Below are positions 12,016 through 24,400 of a stretch of DNA of 64,000 nt, piece by piece. How positions within the stretch are numbered: the stretch's first letter is position 1; every line of letters starts with the position of its first letter. A model generated the notes under the pieces. It had not been told where the DNA came from and did not search any database. It worked only from the letters and a program-made list of their open reading frames with translations. The position numbers and the translations under genes were made by a program. Source of the stretch: Owenia fusiformis (lineage: Eukaryota; Annelida; Polychaeta; Sabellida; Oweniidae); the NCBI GenBank assembly GCA_903813345.2, contig CAIIXF020000005.1:30819375-30883374 (forward strand), given 5' to 3'.

Positions 12016-13612
12016 ATGACTCTTCATTTTAATAAACACTTTGCTGACATCTATATGTCTGCAGGGACTTATATTTTCCATGAGCATACTTATTGCTTGC
12101 ATTGAACATCTACTATCACATGGTGCTACCATCTATTGATGGAGAGATTTTCGTAGTAGAGGTACTTTGGTTGTATTCAAAATGTTTAGATTAGCAATAT
12201 CTGTCCAAGAAGGAATTTCCAAAATGGCCACCAAATTCAAAATGGTAGCCATTTTCACACACACATGTTTTACTGTAGTTTATTATGGATTTGTTTCCGG
12301 TACTCTTTGTGTTGAAGCTTTTGATTTCTAAAAAACATTGTAAGAAGCTTACGACTATTTTGAATGTATAACTAGATTATGATTCTATTTTACAACTTAT
12401 TATTGCATTCGTGGATTGCAGTGTTGTGTTGAAATATACTAGAACCAGTCTATCTTTGGTTTTGTCATGCATTGTCATAGGCCTACAGTGATTCAGTAAT
12501 AAGGAAAACCTCTCAAAGAAAAAAATAAACACAAAGACACATACATATTGAGATGTCATGTATTTTATTATGATAAATTCACTTATATTATAAATAAAGC
12601 AGTGGTACAATACATACTGGTATAAAAATCAAATTTCATATACCACAATTTTGAAAAAAAACATGTAAAAGAGGTCTCAACAATAATTCTTTGCAATACA
12701 TGTATTGACAGTTCTTAAGTCCAACACAATCAATTATGAATGGAATCTTGGATACCTCATGAACTGAACTATGCGTTGTTATTTCAAGATGTTAAAAATG
12801 GCTGAATTCTACATTTTTACAATAATACTTCAATAATACTGTTCATTGTATTCAGTGGTTTGTGCGCTTAATCAGTGTTTTACTTGAACAAATGTATTTT
12901 GGCAAACAATTGTATGAATAGTGGATCAGGTAACATTCATTTATCACAAGTTGTCAAGTCTCATTTACTTTGACATTTCACCCAGAAAAGTTAAGCTGGG
13001 CCTTGTGTCAACATTTTTTGATTTGTGCATTAATTTACTAGTCAGGGGGTCATTATCAGAACCTTTCATTAGTCAATTGTTTCTTTCTATGACATCAGTG
13101 TTGCCATAGTTACAATTGATCTAGGAATCATGGATTTATTAAAGCTTCTGGTATTGACCTCTAGTCTTCTCTGCCTGCTTGAGAATCTAATTATTGAATA
13201 TTTTAAAGAGAAATTTCTATGAATGTCTATAAAAAATATATCATGAAACTATTTTTTCAAATACGATATACATGTACTGTACTTGCATTTGATAACCTCA
13301 TCATCATATCATTTGACTAGAAAAATCAGGCGGAGAAAATTCAACTAAAAAACACATTATTGACACATTATTGGAGATGATTCTTTGAAATATAGGTCGT
13401 TTCAAAATGAAATCCATTTGTCCATTAAACACTTCATTATGTCTCGATCATACACCTTCTCGTTGGAGTGTCTATTGTTCCATGACTGCTTGCGACAAGT
13501 GAGGGTTAAATGAGTTTAGTTCACTAATGCAGTCGTATAGTTACACTAATCTTGCATTTTGAAGGCCACCCTCGTAGGCATCAGCATAAATTCCACTATC
13601 CATAAAAGATTT
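12016..13612. other. Non-coding stretch downstream of the 255-aa gene
   Basis: No exon seen. It is AT-rich with scattered short reading frames lacking splice context. The AATAAA that overlaps the stop codon of the neighbouring minus-strand gene places that gene's 3' end near 13590. Confidence 0.4.
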
Positions 13613-16600
13613 TTATTTTAGTGTACAGCTCCAATTGATAGGATTGTATTTCAATTGTTCGTTATCATATTTCTTTTCCAGATCAGTTGTTTCACGATTG
13701 AACCTCCACTTTTCCTCCATCAACTGGAAAGTATGAATAAAGAATGTTCAAAATATATCATAAATCAGAAAATATAAGAACGATAGACTTTGTGACAGAC
13801 TGTATACTGAAACAAGGGATATGCTTTTGATTGTTTACTCAAGTGTTCAAAGAAGTTACTCACCAATTTGTTATCATCTCTAAACTTTTTCAAATAGTCG
13901 AACTTTTTGTAAAAATTATCTGCATCTTCTTTTAGACATTTGTTATCATATTCCACCGCACCTTCACTTTCGGACACCTTATTTTTCAAAAAATCTTTTA
14001 CACGATTTTGTCGGTCTGTCATCTGCTGTTTAAGTACTAGTCTTGTATTTTTTCTGAAAATATAAACAATTTAAATTATTTAAAAATTTTCAAGTTTTTT
14101 TAAAACATAAAAAAAACATAAAAGGAAATTAATTAATTTCCATTGTTATTCTTCCAACTAATAATTTCTAATAACTTCTATCATAATAGATTCAATTTAA
14201 TTTAATTTCTTATATTTACATTTCATTTTATTCCCCATTATGTATGACTAGTTGTAACATTGTTCATACGAAATTCAATTTAATTTGATCAATTCTTTTT
14301 CTATTTAATTTTAAGTATACACATATTTTCCTAAAGGATAAGATTTCAGTAGCACCTGAATCTAGACCAATATTTGGTGGCTAGTAACAAGCTTAACTGG
14401 TACAGAAAAAGGTGATCTCAAAATTAAATACTTAAGAAAATTCTGTTTGGAATACGATTTTCATAGATTTGTAGACAAACATTCTTAAGAGTTGAATTAA
14501 CAGAGAAGGAAAGGGAATGGAATCCAATGTTGCTAGACTTGTCTTAGAAACAAATTCCCAAAACAATACAAGTACTCGTATACATGTATGAATTAAAATA
14601 CAGTTAAACCTGTAAAGTGGAACACCTCTGTAAGTAGAACACCACCATAAGTGGAACACTTTTCCCTTAACCTATTTATTGACTGTAAAATGAACATTTA
14701 TGAGTGGAACAACCCCATAAGTGGAACACCTCTTAAGTGGAACACTATTTTGAGGTTGTACATGTGTTCCACTTACAGAGGTTTTACTGCATACAATTTT
14801 TCTTACACAATATTATAACAAATAATTCCTGAATGTTGTATTCAGCTTTTGAGTTAGTATTTCCAGTAACTGAATTTCCATTAGTTAGAATTCTAATAAA
14901 ACATATCACAATGGTAAATCGTCAAGTTACACAGTAAAAAATCAATTAAAAGGAAAATAGGAATAGAATGTCAATATGTGCTCATAGATCAGATTGCTTT
15001 TTCAACAAAAATGGCATTAGCGCACAAGATCCTTTCTTCTTTATTATTGGAAATCATTTAACGACTACTCTTGAAACTGAATTAGTGATCTATATGAATT
15101 GTATACATGGTTGCTTAAGGCTCTTTTCAAAGTTAAAGTAACACTTGAGAGGATTTCCACATTCAATATTTAAATACATAAAAGTAAATAATTCTAAATA
15201 TAGAATGTCAGATTGTACTTTAAGCACATTCATAGCTTGACTTTCATTCAAAATACTTGTGAAAAAAGACCTGACCCCGATTACCCAGTTGTGAAAAACA
15301 TACTTATTGTGAATTAAGAAGTATAATTTGATAGCTGAGAAAAGAAATCCCACATTTGTATATGGACTAGGATTACAGACTCATGTGTAAATAGTGGGAC
15401 CTGTCTGAATGATATTTGTGTTTAAGATAAGATTTAGCAGCATAATATTAAACTGTCATCCATTCTCCATTTAGTAGCCTGCCAAAGAATCAATAATTTT
15501 GGTTTTCCTAGCGACAAAAATATTCAGACCCCTTCCCGTGTTAGTTAAATCCTATTATTCACTAAAGTTGCATTATCTCTTAAACAAGCTTTATTATTCT
15601 TCCCTAAGATAACCAAATACAATTCAAGATAAAAAGTGACAAGGGACAATAGAAGTACCAGCTTAGAATCACGATGAACTAATAACGAGATATACTTATC
15701 TTAAACCATTTGATTAGAACTGATTTAATAAATGGCAATACACACCACTGGTGATGGACTAGAAATTGTCTGGTTTGTTCGAAATGATTTAATAAAACAT
15801 CTGTGATATTGCTCCTGCCTGATATTCAATCGGTTAAAGTGCTATTTATCTTTTATGCTTTACAGATTGTAAATTAAAAATTCATAACAATGATACATAA
15901 CAGTGGCATACACAGGTAGGAAAAAAGCGATGAAGCGAACAATTTTTCCAAACTCGTTAAAAAGCGATGAGGAAAACAACTCGTCTGTCTGATCCTGGCT
16001 AAGCTTCTTTAATGTGACTCAAAAAGGGAAAATAATCTCATGAGAAACATTTGCATCATTCAAGGTTCCAAAATCAATAAAAGTTAACAATTAATTTACA
16101 ACTTCATCGAAAGGGGAATATTTTTCAAAGGATCGATGTCTCATCTTGGGCTAGTGCATAAGTGTTTCACTGTAGATTATTTGAGAAAGTCACATTTAAA
16201 ACTCCGAGAGATTCAGTATTTCTCATTTTCTCATTACCAGAGTATGATAAAGGAATCAATAGTTGTAGAATTTTCTGTGATTGTTAATAAAACATAATGG
16301 GATTCTATCAGGCCTGTATTCTACTCTACTTATACATAATAGTTGGCATATTGGTACATCACATCCACTTGTATTAATTACATCAGTTATTCAATAGAAA
16401 TTATGTAAATATTGTGTGATTCTGGGCTACTGGTATTGACTTATGAGACAAGAAGTAATGCAACCATGGAAATACTGTAACTTCAATAAAAAATCCCATT
16501 TAATTTGTTACGCTTATAATTTCCCATTTCATTCCATTTGTTAGAACTTTTACTGGCTTTTATAGCAAATAATAAAACAAGTTTAATGGTAAGTAAAATC

Positions 16601-17556
16601 CTTTCACAACAAAGGAACAATCCATGAAATATACATAAAACTTAAAAAATATCATCAGTTTTATCCGAAGCCAGCCTGATTATAAAAAAAACAACAGGTA
16701 TTGATGTCCCAACATTGCAACTGTAATTAATTCCCAACAGTGTCATAATCCATAGCTGTAAATGTAAACTGCTATTGTTAACACATAGCAATCTATGGTA
16801 TAATAGGATATGATATTGATCTAAACTCAGGGGATTATGGTGAAAATGAACATTCATTCAGTTCAATGATTCAATGCTGCAATTGATTTTTATGGGAAAC
16901 TTTAATGCTTCCAGTTATTATAGACAGTGTGACTGTAATTACTTTTTTGGAAGAAAAGTTAGCAACAATATGTTACTTTGTTCATTTAACTGCTTGGCTT
17001 ATAAGGTCCAGTAAAGCCTTGAAGCTGAACTATGGAGTACTTACCTGTAAACTAGAAATCAAAGAAAATAATTTTAAAAACCTGCGTACCTGTAATCTTC
17101 CTTTTCTGAAGGTGACCCATAGAATGCTTTCTGGTACATACTATGGTATCTAAAATATTCCAGTTGCTGCATAAGACTCGTCCTTTGATGGTTATGCCAA
17201 TGTCCATCCCCCGTTTCCAAACTCTTAGTCCATTTTTTTGGTGGTACAGGTTTACAGGGGTTAACTTTTTTAGGAATGTTTGAGAATTCTGCAGACTGTG
17301 TGAGTCTCGGAGGATATACTCCATATAGTTCTGATGGGGGTTCAGTGAATGTTGTCATTCTCTCATAAGTTGATTTTGGAGATTGATGACTAATGAATGT
17401 TTTTTCACGACGACGTGGTTTTAATGAGTTTGACTCTTTAATGTCTGGTGCTGTCATGAACGTCGTCATCATCTTGTATGTGGTTAAATGTGGGGCAACA
17501 TCGGGCACAGTTATAGGTGTCGCCCTAGGGGCATTTATTCTGGGTAATGTTGTCAT
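13613..17556 (-). CDS. Basic 255-aa protein with coiled-coil C-terminus, family not recognised
   Basis: Three coding exons at 17556-17090, 14053-13864 and 13723-13613, all with GT-AG boundaries and matching phases (2, then 0). The start is an ATG 14 bases after a 3' splice site, so an intron in the 5' UTR is likely. The N-terminal 120 residues are Pro/Thr-rich with a repeated MMTTF/RMTTF motif and PPSELYGVYPP. The middle has an aromatic His-rich segment (GHWHNHQR, EYFRYHSMYQ). The last 100 residues are charged and probably helical (DDNKLLMEEKWRFNRE), ending NWSCTLK. There is no signal peptide or membrane segment. A short, basic protein with Tyr/Pro-rich repeats resembles ciliary or sperm-axoneme proteins, but that is only a compositional guess. 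An AATAAA overlaps the stop codon. Confidence 0.75.
14054..17089. other. Intron 1 of the 255-aa gene
   Basis: A 3.0 kb intron with no further exon needed: the flanking exons join in phase. It contains the inverted-repeat element at 14601-14790 and nothing else recognised. Confidence 0.6.
14601..14790. mobile_element. Small TIR element, CAGT(T/A)AAACCT family
   Basis: The left end reads CAGTTAAACCTGTAAAGTGG and the right end, reversed, GCAGTAAAACCTCTGTAAGT. The interior repeats AAGTGGAACACC. The CAG start next to a TA and the AAAACCT termini resemble pogo/Tigger-type (Tc1/mariner superfamily) non-autonomous elements. At 190 bp it cannot code. Related elements lie at 28554-29615 and about 50608-50782. 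Confidence 0.6.
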
Positions 17557-20500
17557 GGTTACCTGCTATTCTGAAAATATCAGAAATCAGAAAAAAATTA
17601 AAACCAATTTTAATTTTTCAAAATACATTTCATTGTTCAAATCATTTTGAGATAATAACTTAGGAATAATTCACCTTCGAAAACTTCATTCTCTATGATA
17701 CACAGTACACATAGTTGTAATAATTAGTACTAGGTAATCTGAAAACAAGTACATGTTTCCGTTGGTCTAGTGATATTTGATCGAACAAATACATTTCTAT
17801 TGACTGTATTCTATAAATGACCAAATTGAATAAAAGTCTGATACTTCAAATAATACAGTGAACTAAAGCCAATAAAGAACGGAAGCTGACATTTTTGTTC
17901 AAATATTCAAAGTTCTCAAGTTTAGAACATGAGAATAACAGCATAAAAGTACTAAATAACCCAAACATGTACTTTGAAAACAGTGTATAAAACATACTAA
18001 ATAGGCCTCCATGGAAAAAGAAATACATTCTGTTTTTTAACAATATTTCTACTCACATGTTACAGTAACCATGAGTGTGGTAGTCAACAATGTTTGAGTA
18101 AATTTTGTTAAATCACTTAACTCATCTTGAAGTAACAAAATACTTGTAAATGAATGATAAAGAAATAATGTGATAAGACTTCTCCTTACTTATAGCAATG
18201 CCTGTTAAAATATCAACTTACCATTTGATAATTAAAATAAAATATTCCTTTTTATACATCTATATTCAAGTATGGTTTTGTATGTAGTTTGTTCTCTATG
18301 AATCTACCATATGTTTATACAGAGGTCATGTGACCAAACGTTCCTATAGCTACCCTGCCTCTTTCTGAAATACCAATGAATAAAAGAGCTTTCACTATTC
18401 ACACAGGGTTCTCACAATACATTAAACTTTATACACAGCTATAATACAATTGAATAAAATACAACTGAATGTAAATGCAAGTGAATGTACAAGATCAAGC
18501 GATTGAACCTGTTTATAAAAATAAATGTGATTTCCAAATCATTAATCACAATAACAATTTTAGTTTGTTATATGGGCTGCAGACCCGAAAGAAATTTTTA
18601 TTTTCAAATACATTAAATCAAACCCTGCATGGAGTAAATTTGCAGTCTACTATGTAAATTTTAGAAATAAGATTATCGAAAAATATCAATAGAATATTTT
18701 GGCTCGGTACATGACATAATCGGGGATAATCTTGTCGTTACCCACTGTAACAGGTTTAGATGTTTGCTAACAACTAAATCACAAGAGAATAATTTGAGGT
18801 TACAAGCATTTGATTTGATACTTACAATTGCTGTATTTCAATTAAATAATATAAAGGTCTCAAATTAGGGGATGGCCATTCTATTCAACAGTCATGTTTG
18901 ATATGATCTGGCTGTAATTTTCAATTGATGAAAGTAATAAGGCAATGAAATTTGAGAAAGTATTATATCCAAGCATGGGCTTTCTGACTAAAACTCTGTC
19001 TAATGCAGTAATGGATGTTAAAACTACAAAAGTGACCACTTACACTTTAATATATCTTTAAAGAAAGGTTCACATAAGTTATCGCAAACAATTTCAGACA
19101 GTTATATCTTGGATTAAGACTATTTTCTGACCATGAAGACAGGTATATCTTTTAGATCCATTCACTATCTCAAAGAAAATTATATACAATAATAGTAAAG
19201 TCAAACGGACTTGAAAATATTTAACTAGCAATCAACCCATCAACACATTTTTCAAAGATGTTGCATTACTAAGCATTACTATTCTTTATTTTGATGTATC
19301 CAACAGTTCTTGAAAAAAACTGAATTGCTCTTAGATTAGTGTTCCCCATGTTATTTCCCCATTGAAAAATCTCATGCTATCAATGGTTTCAGTCCATTTT
19401 GGTTATCCAAATTCAGTATCTTTAAAGTCCCTAGAGCAATCACTTTTCCTTTTCGAAAATAGAACATATCTAAAAACACATTCTAATTATGCATTCAACA
19501 ATATATTAAAAGGTTACATTTTTGGTGAAAATTAGGTCAGCATTTTTGAAAAAGTATGTTGATTGGTCCATTGCCCCTTAATTAATATCACTTAGGTCTG
19601 ATTAACTAAATCATCATTATTTCCACTTTTCTTGAAGATGACAGATGGGTATAAAAGAAACACCCATGTTCATGATCAGAAAATATTCAATATTAAAGTT
19701 CGAATTGTCTGAAATTGTTTGCGATAACCTACATGCTCCTTTGTGACTTCTTTCCCAATCTTGAAAATGAAAAAATAACATTTTATATTTTATTTTTCAA
19801 ACAAATAATTATCTAAAGAGAAATAAAATGAAAGTTTGAATATTACAATCTTGAACAAGGCATTAACATGCAAAATGTCACCACCTTCCATTTGTTACAG
19901 ACACCAAGCCCCTAACTGCAAAGAAGTTGGAGACCATAATAATATGTCACCACTTGTGAAAGTGACATAATAAATATTGTCTATATTTGTAGTGTTCTCA
20001 GATCCAAAGCAACAGTAATGTACTTATGGCATACACTTCTTGTTAAGTGAATCATCAGTAAAATACAATAATGAAAGGTTGATCCTATTAATGGCACATT
20101 TAAAAAGTCTCCCTCCTCTCTCTCAATACTGGATGAGCAGTACTGCATGTATTTATGTTAAGAACATAGCATCTCCTTGGGTTTTCAGAGTTTCAGTTGT
20201 TATAATTAAAATGTTTAGCTCATTGAGGTCGAACTATAGAAATGGTAATAGTCTATATATGCATATGTGATATTATGAAATAAAGGATTTTTTACTATAT
20301 AACTGAAATCTCATGAACTCTTGTTTTCATGACATTAAGAGATTTTCATATTAAATCTCCATTGAAAACTTTTACTTCTTTTAAATAACATATTTGCAAG
20401 TTTTTACCATTGAAGCCTATGGCAGTCTGGCCCAACTGAAACATATAAAAACAAATGCTGTCATCCATTTATTCAGCTTTTTTCAGCTATATATTAACTT

Positions 20501-21476
20501 CCTTATTAGCCATTTAACTAGAATACAGTGTCTGCTAAACATTGTATATTGTCAACTGAATACAAATACAGCTTTCATCTTGAAAATAAATATTTATTGC
20601 AATTAAATTATTTTATACAAAATCTACAAAACATCAAGTTCAACAATTCAGGATAATTCATAGATATCTATACACTGTCATGTACATGTATAATGCTGGG
20701 CGATTACATACTGGATAATTAGCAGATTTGGTAGAAGACATCGGCAATGTGAGTTTCCACACAAGTCAATTCTTTGGTTTTAATGAGTTAAGTGCATCTC
20801 ACCAATCAATTTATCTGACACAAAACACTGTTATTATGGTAACAGGCCACAAAAAGTTACTTCACTAATGCGTTACCTTTTAAAGAAAGGTGTTTTAAAA
20901 CATGAAACAAACTATGACACTTGATTGAAATTGTCTTCTTTTAGCTACTTGCCTTTTGTGGTACTATGACATCAACATTTCTGAAGGATATTGTACTTGA
21001 AATATTTCATTCTCAGATGGCTGTTAATCTGTGATGCTGTTTGTGTGGAAGAATCATTCACTTTTAGATATATATCTTTCTACCATTGATCCAGCATTGG
21101 AAGATGAATGTTTGTATTATCAGACCAGAATAATTCGTCAGATCAGATGTAAGGCTGTAAGTCGATGGTTCTAGATTGAATGATGGCATCTAGGAGAGGT
21201 ATAGAGTGAGCCCATAAGACCTTGAAGAACCATAATCTACGCTATCTCCCATGTTTTATAAATTATATATAAATGTCTCAACATATAATTTTATCATACC
21301 AAACATGTATATAATACAAGAACTAACACACACCAGCCTTTTTATCAAAGAACCCAAATATTTTTATATTCAGGTTATTTTTATATAAAGGTTTGGTTCT
21401 CCAAGATCTAATGGCTAACCCCTTTATAGGTAGTTTGCCAAGATGCTCTAAACTGCAAGTGGACACTAGGCAGCAA
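17557..21476. other. Intergenic stretch
   Basis: It lies between the start of the 255-aa gene and the end of ACAD9, both on the minus strand. No exon was recognised. It contains one copy of the GTCACCAC-hairpin repeat at 19858-19970 and a pale TACATGTA palindrome near 20681. The promoter and 5' UTR exon of the 255-aa gene should lie just above 17557. Confidence 0.4.
19858..19970 (+). repeat. GTCACCAC-hairpin element, short copy
   Basis: Begins ACAAGGCATTAACATGCAAA, has ATGTCACCACC near the left end, then TTGTTACAGACACC, GGAGACCATAA and a terminal near-palindrome (TATGTCACCACTTGTG..GTGACATA). This is the compact form of the family, about 113 bp, without the internal repeat present at 48675 and 60659. 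Confidence 0.7.
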
Positions 21477-24400
21477 CTACCAGTTTCTTGCCAATGGATG
21501 CTCAGCAGCCCAACCATTGTTCTTAGCTATAGTCTTTGCTATCCTTGTCTTGTACTCATCTTGATTATGAGATATAGCTGCAAATAAATGTGAACTCATG
21601 TGATATAGCTACAAGAAAAGGTAAACTCATGAACTTGATTGTGTGATATAGCTGCAAGGTAAACTCATGAACTTGATTATGTGATATAGCTACAACTAAA
21701 GGTAAACTCATGAACTTGATTGTGTGATATAGCTACAACTAAAGGTAAACTCATGAACTTGATTGTGTGATATAGCTGCAAGGTAAACTCATGAACTTGA
21801 TTATGTGATATAGCTACAACTAGAGGTAAACTCATGAACTTGATTGTGTTATATGGCTGCAGACTATTTCTACAGAGGCGCTAGTAATATAAATTACACA
21901 ACGTTAACTGCGTAATATTAGAGAAACTAATGTGATGACTGTTTTAGAAACATTAATATTTCTATGTTTTTGCTACAAGTACAAGTTTTACTTACTAAGA
22001 TTCAGTTGAATGTCTTTGATTGTCTGGTTTATTCTACGGTTTGCTTCCCATGTGAATGTTTGTGTCATCAGCACCTGCATTTATAAAGAATATACAAATA
22101 ACTTCATTTCAAAGGGAAACATAGTGAAATCTCAGCCCAAGGGATGAAGGGCAAAGAATTCATATGTTGCCCGCTGAAATGAGGTTATTAGTATTATCAC
22201 CATCTATTGAAATCTAAGTACAAACTCATTATTCACTCTAGACCAGGGCGGATAATGACCACTATGGCCCGGTTCTATGACTTCATCTATTGCTCGAGTC
22301 AATATAGCAAAATATAAACCTTTTAAACTAGTACTAATGCCCTGAGAACAGGCCTTGCAAGGTGGTTATAATAGCTATTATCTGGTACAATCTATGTATT
22401 TCATTACACTATATTATCATTGAAATGACTAGATAACATCTATTTTTCAAGTGATTATGGTGATAATACCCCAGTAATATTATCTGGACATAGCAATTTG
22501 CATCAGTATTAAAACATGAAGATCACAATTCACTTGTGAATAAAATTGATGTTTCTTAAAATTGAAGGATATTTTTCATCATTTTGCCTGACATAAACAG
22601 TATATACAAGTACAGTAGTTATTACAAAAAAACTTAGTGACCATACTATTACAGGTGCATTTTCATGTATGAGTAAACCATACCTCATGATCACAGTTCC
22701 GTAGTCCTATAGATTTAGACCTTGAGGCTCTGGATATAACTGCAGTACATGCATACAAATCTATTGCAATGTCTGCCAATCTTTTCAGGATTAACTGCTG
22801 GTCAATAATATCCTGAAATATCAATTAAAATTTTTGTCAGATGTGCTCATAAAATGTATACTAAAGAAGGTGACAGTATTTAACTATTTGCACCATTCAA
22901 GGTGACAGTATTCAAGTATTTGTAGTATTCAAGGTGACAGTATTTGAGTATTTACAGTATTCAAGGTGACAGTATTTAAGTATTTGCAGCATTCAAGGTG
23001 ACAGTATTTAAGGATTCGCAGTATTCAATGTGACAGTATTTTCAGCATTCAAGGTGACAGTATTTAAGAATTTGCATTATTCAAGGTGACGGTATTTAAG
23101 TATTTGCAGAATTCAAGGTGACAGTATTTAAGTATCACAGTATTCAAGGTGACAGTATTTGAGTATTTACAGTATTCAATGTGACAATATTTAAGTATTT
23201 GTAGTATTCAAGGTGACAGTATTTAAGTATTTGTAGTATTCAATGTGTCAATATCTAAGTATTTGTAGTATTCAAGGTGTCAATATCTAAGTATTTGCAG
23301 TATTCAAGGTGACAATATTTAAGTTTCTGCAGTATTCAAGGTGACAGTTTTAAAGTATTTGCAGTATTCAAGGTGACAATATTTAAGTTTCTGGCTGTAT
23401 TCAAGGTGACAATATTTAAGAATTTGCAGTATTCAAGGTGACAGTATATAGATATTTGCAGAATTCAAGCACTAACCTTTCCATGTCTCTGTAAGCAATC
23501 TTCAATGACCCTCTGGAACAGGAGAACATTTCTCTCTAGATCTTCAACAGGATCCTTGAACACAAAATAAACATTTCTCTAAATCATGGTTCTCTACAGA
23601 GTATTAATATAAGGGAGCTTTCATTAGTCATGGACATATTAAAATCAGCTGTTTTTTTGTAATAAGCGCATATATTAGATATTGGAAGATAAACAAATTC
23701 ACAACATACCAAAATATGGTAAAATATGGTCATAGCTGTGTTACAATTTTTCTAAATTATGATGCATTTATACATACAGCTAAAACTGGGTGGACACATT
23801 CCTTTAGTTCCATTGTAAGTCTTGGAGATTTACCCATCCTGGAGATACCCTTTGACATAAGGAAGCCTAAATTATTCAATGGATCACGCATCTTCCTGAA
23901 AACCACAACGAACAGATTTTATATTCAACCAGGACGTTGATTATGGGTGGCACCAGAGCAATAAAAGTTCCTTTCCTGTCAACCCAAAATAGTTGACCAC
24001 CATTTGAAAATTGTTACTCAGCATATAACTCAAAGTAGTCAAATCAACAATTGCTTGATTCACGTGTTGAATATACATGTACATGAAACTTAAAATTTTA
24101 TCATCAATGTCTTTAGCTGGTCAAAATCATCTAAACAGATTTATTGAGAACATTTAAAATGAATCAACTTTCTTCTCAAATTGGCCATTTTAGATAATCT
24201 TTGCATAAATCCTAAATATGAAATAAAATGAAGTTACAATATTACTAACCTGACTGCGTCAGTCAGTTCTTTACCAGCTGTCTGAACACCATTCAGTGCA
24301 ATAAACAGTCTCAGGATCTCATTTGTGCCCTAGAAATACAATACAGAACTTAGAGAAAATTTACGCTATATACATAAAGTCTTATGAACATGAAATAACA

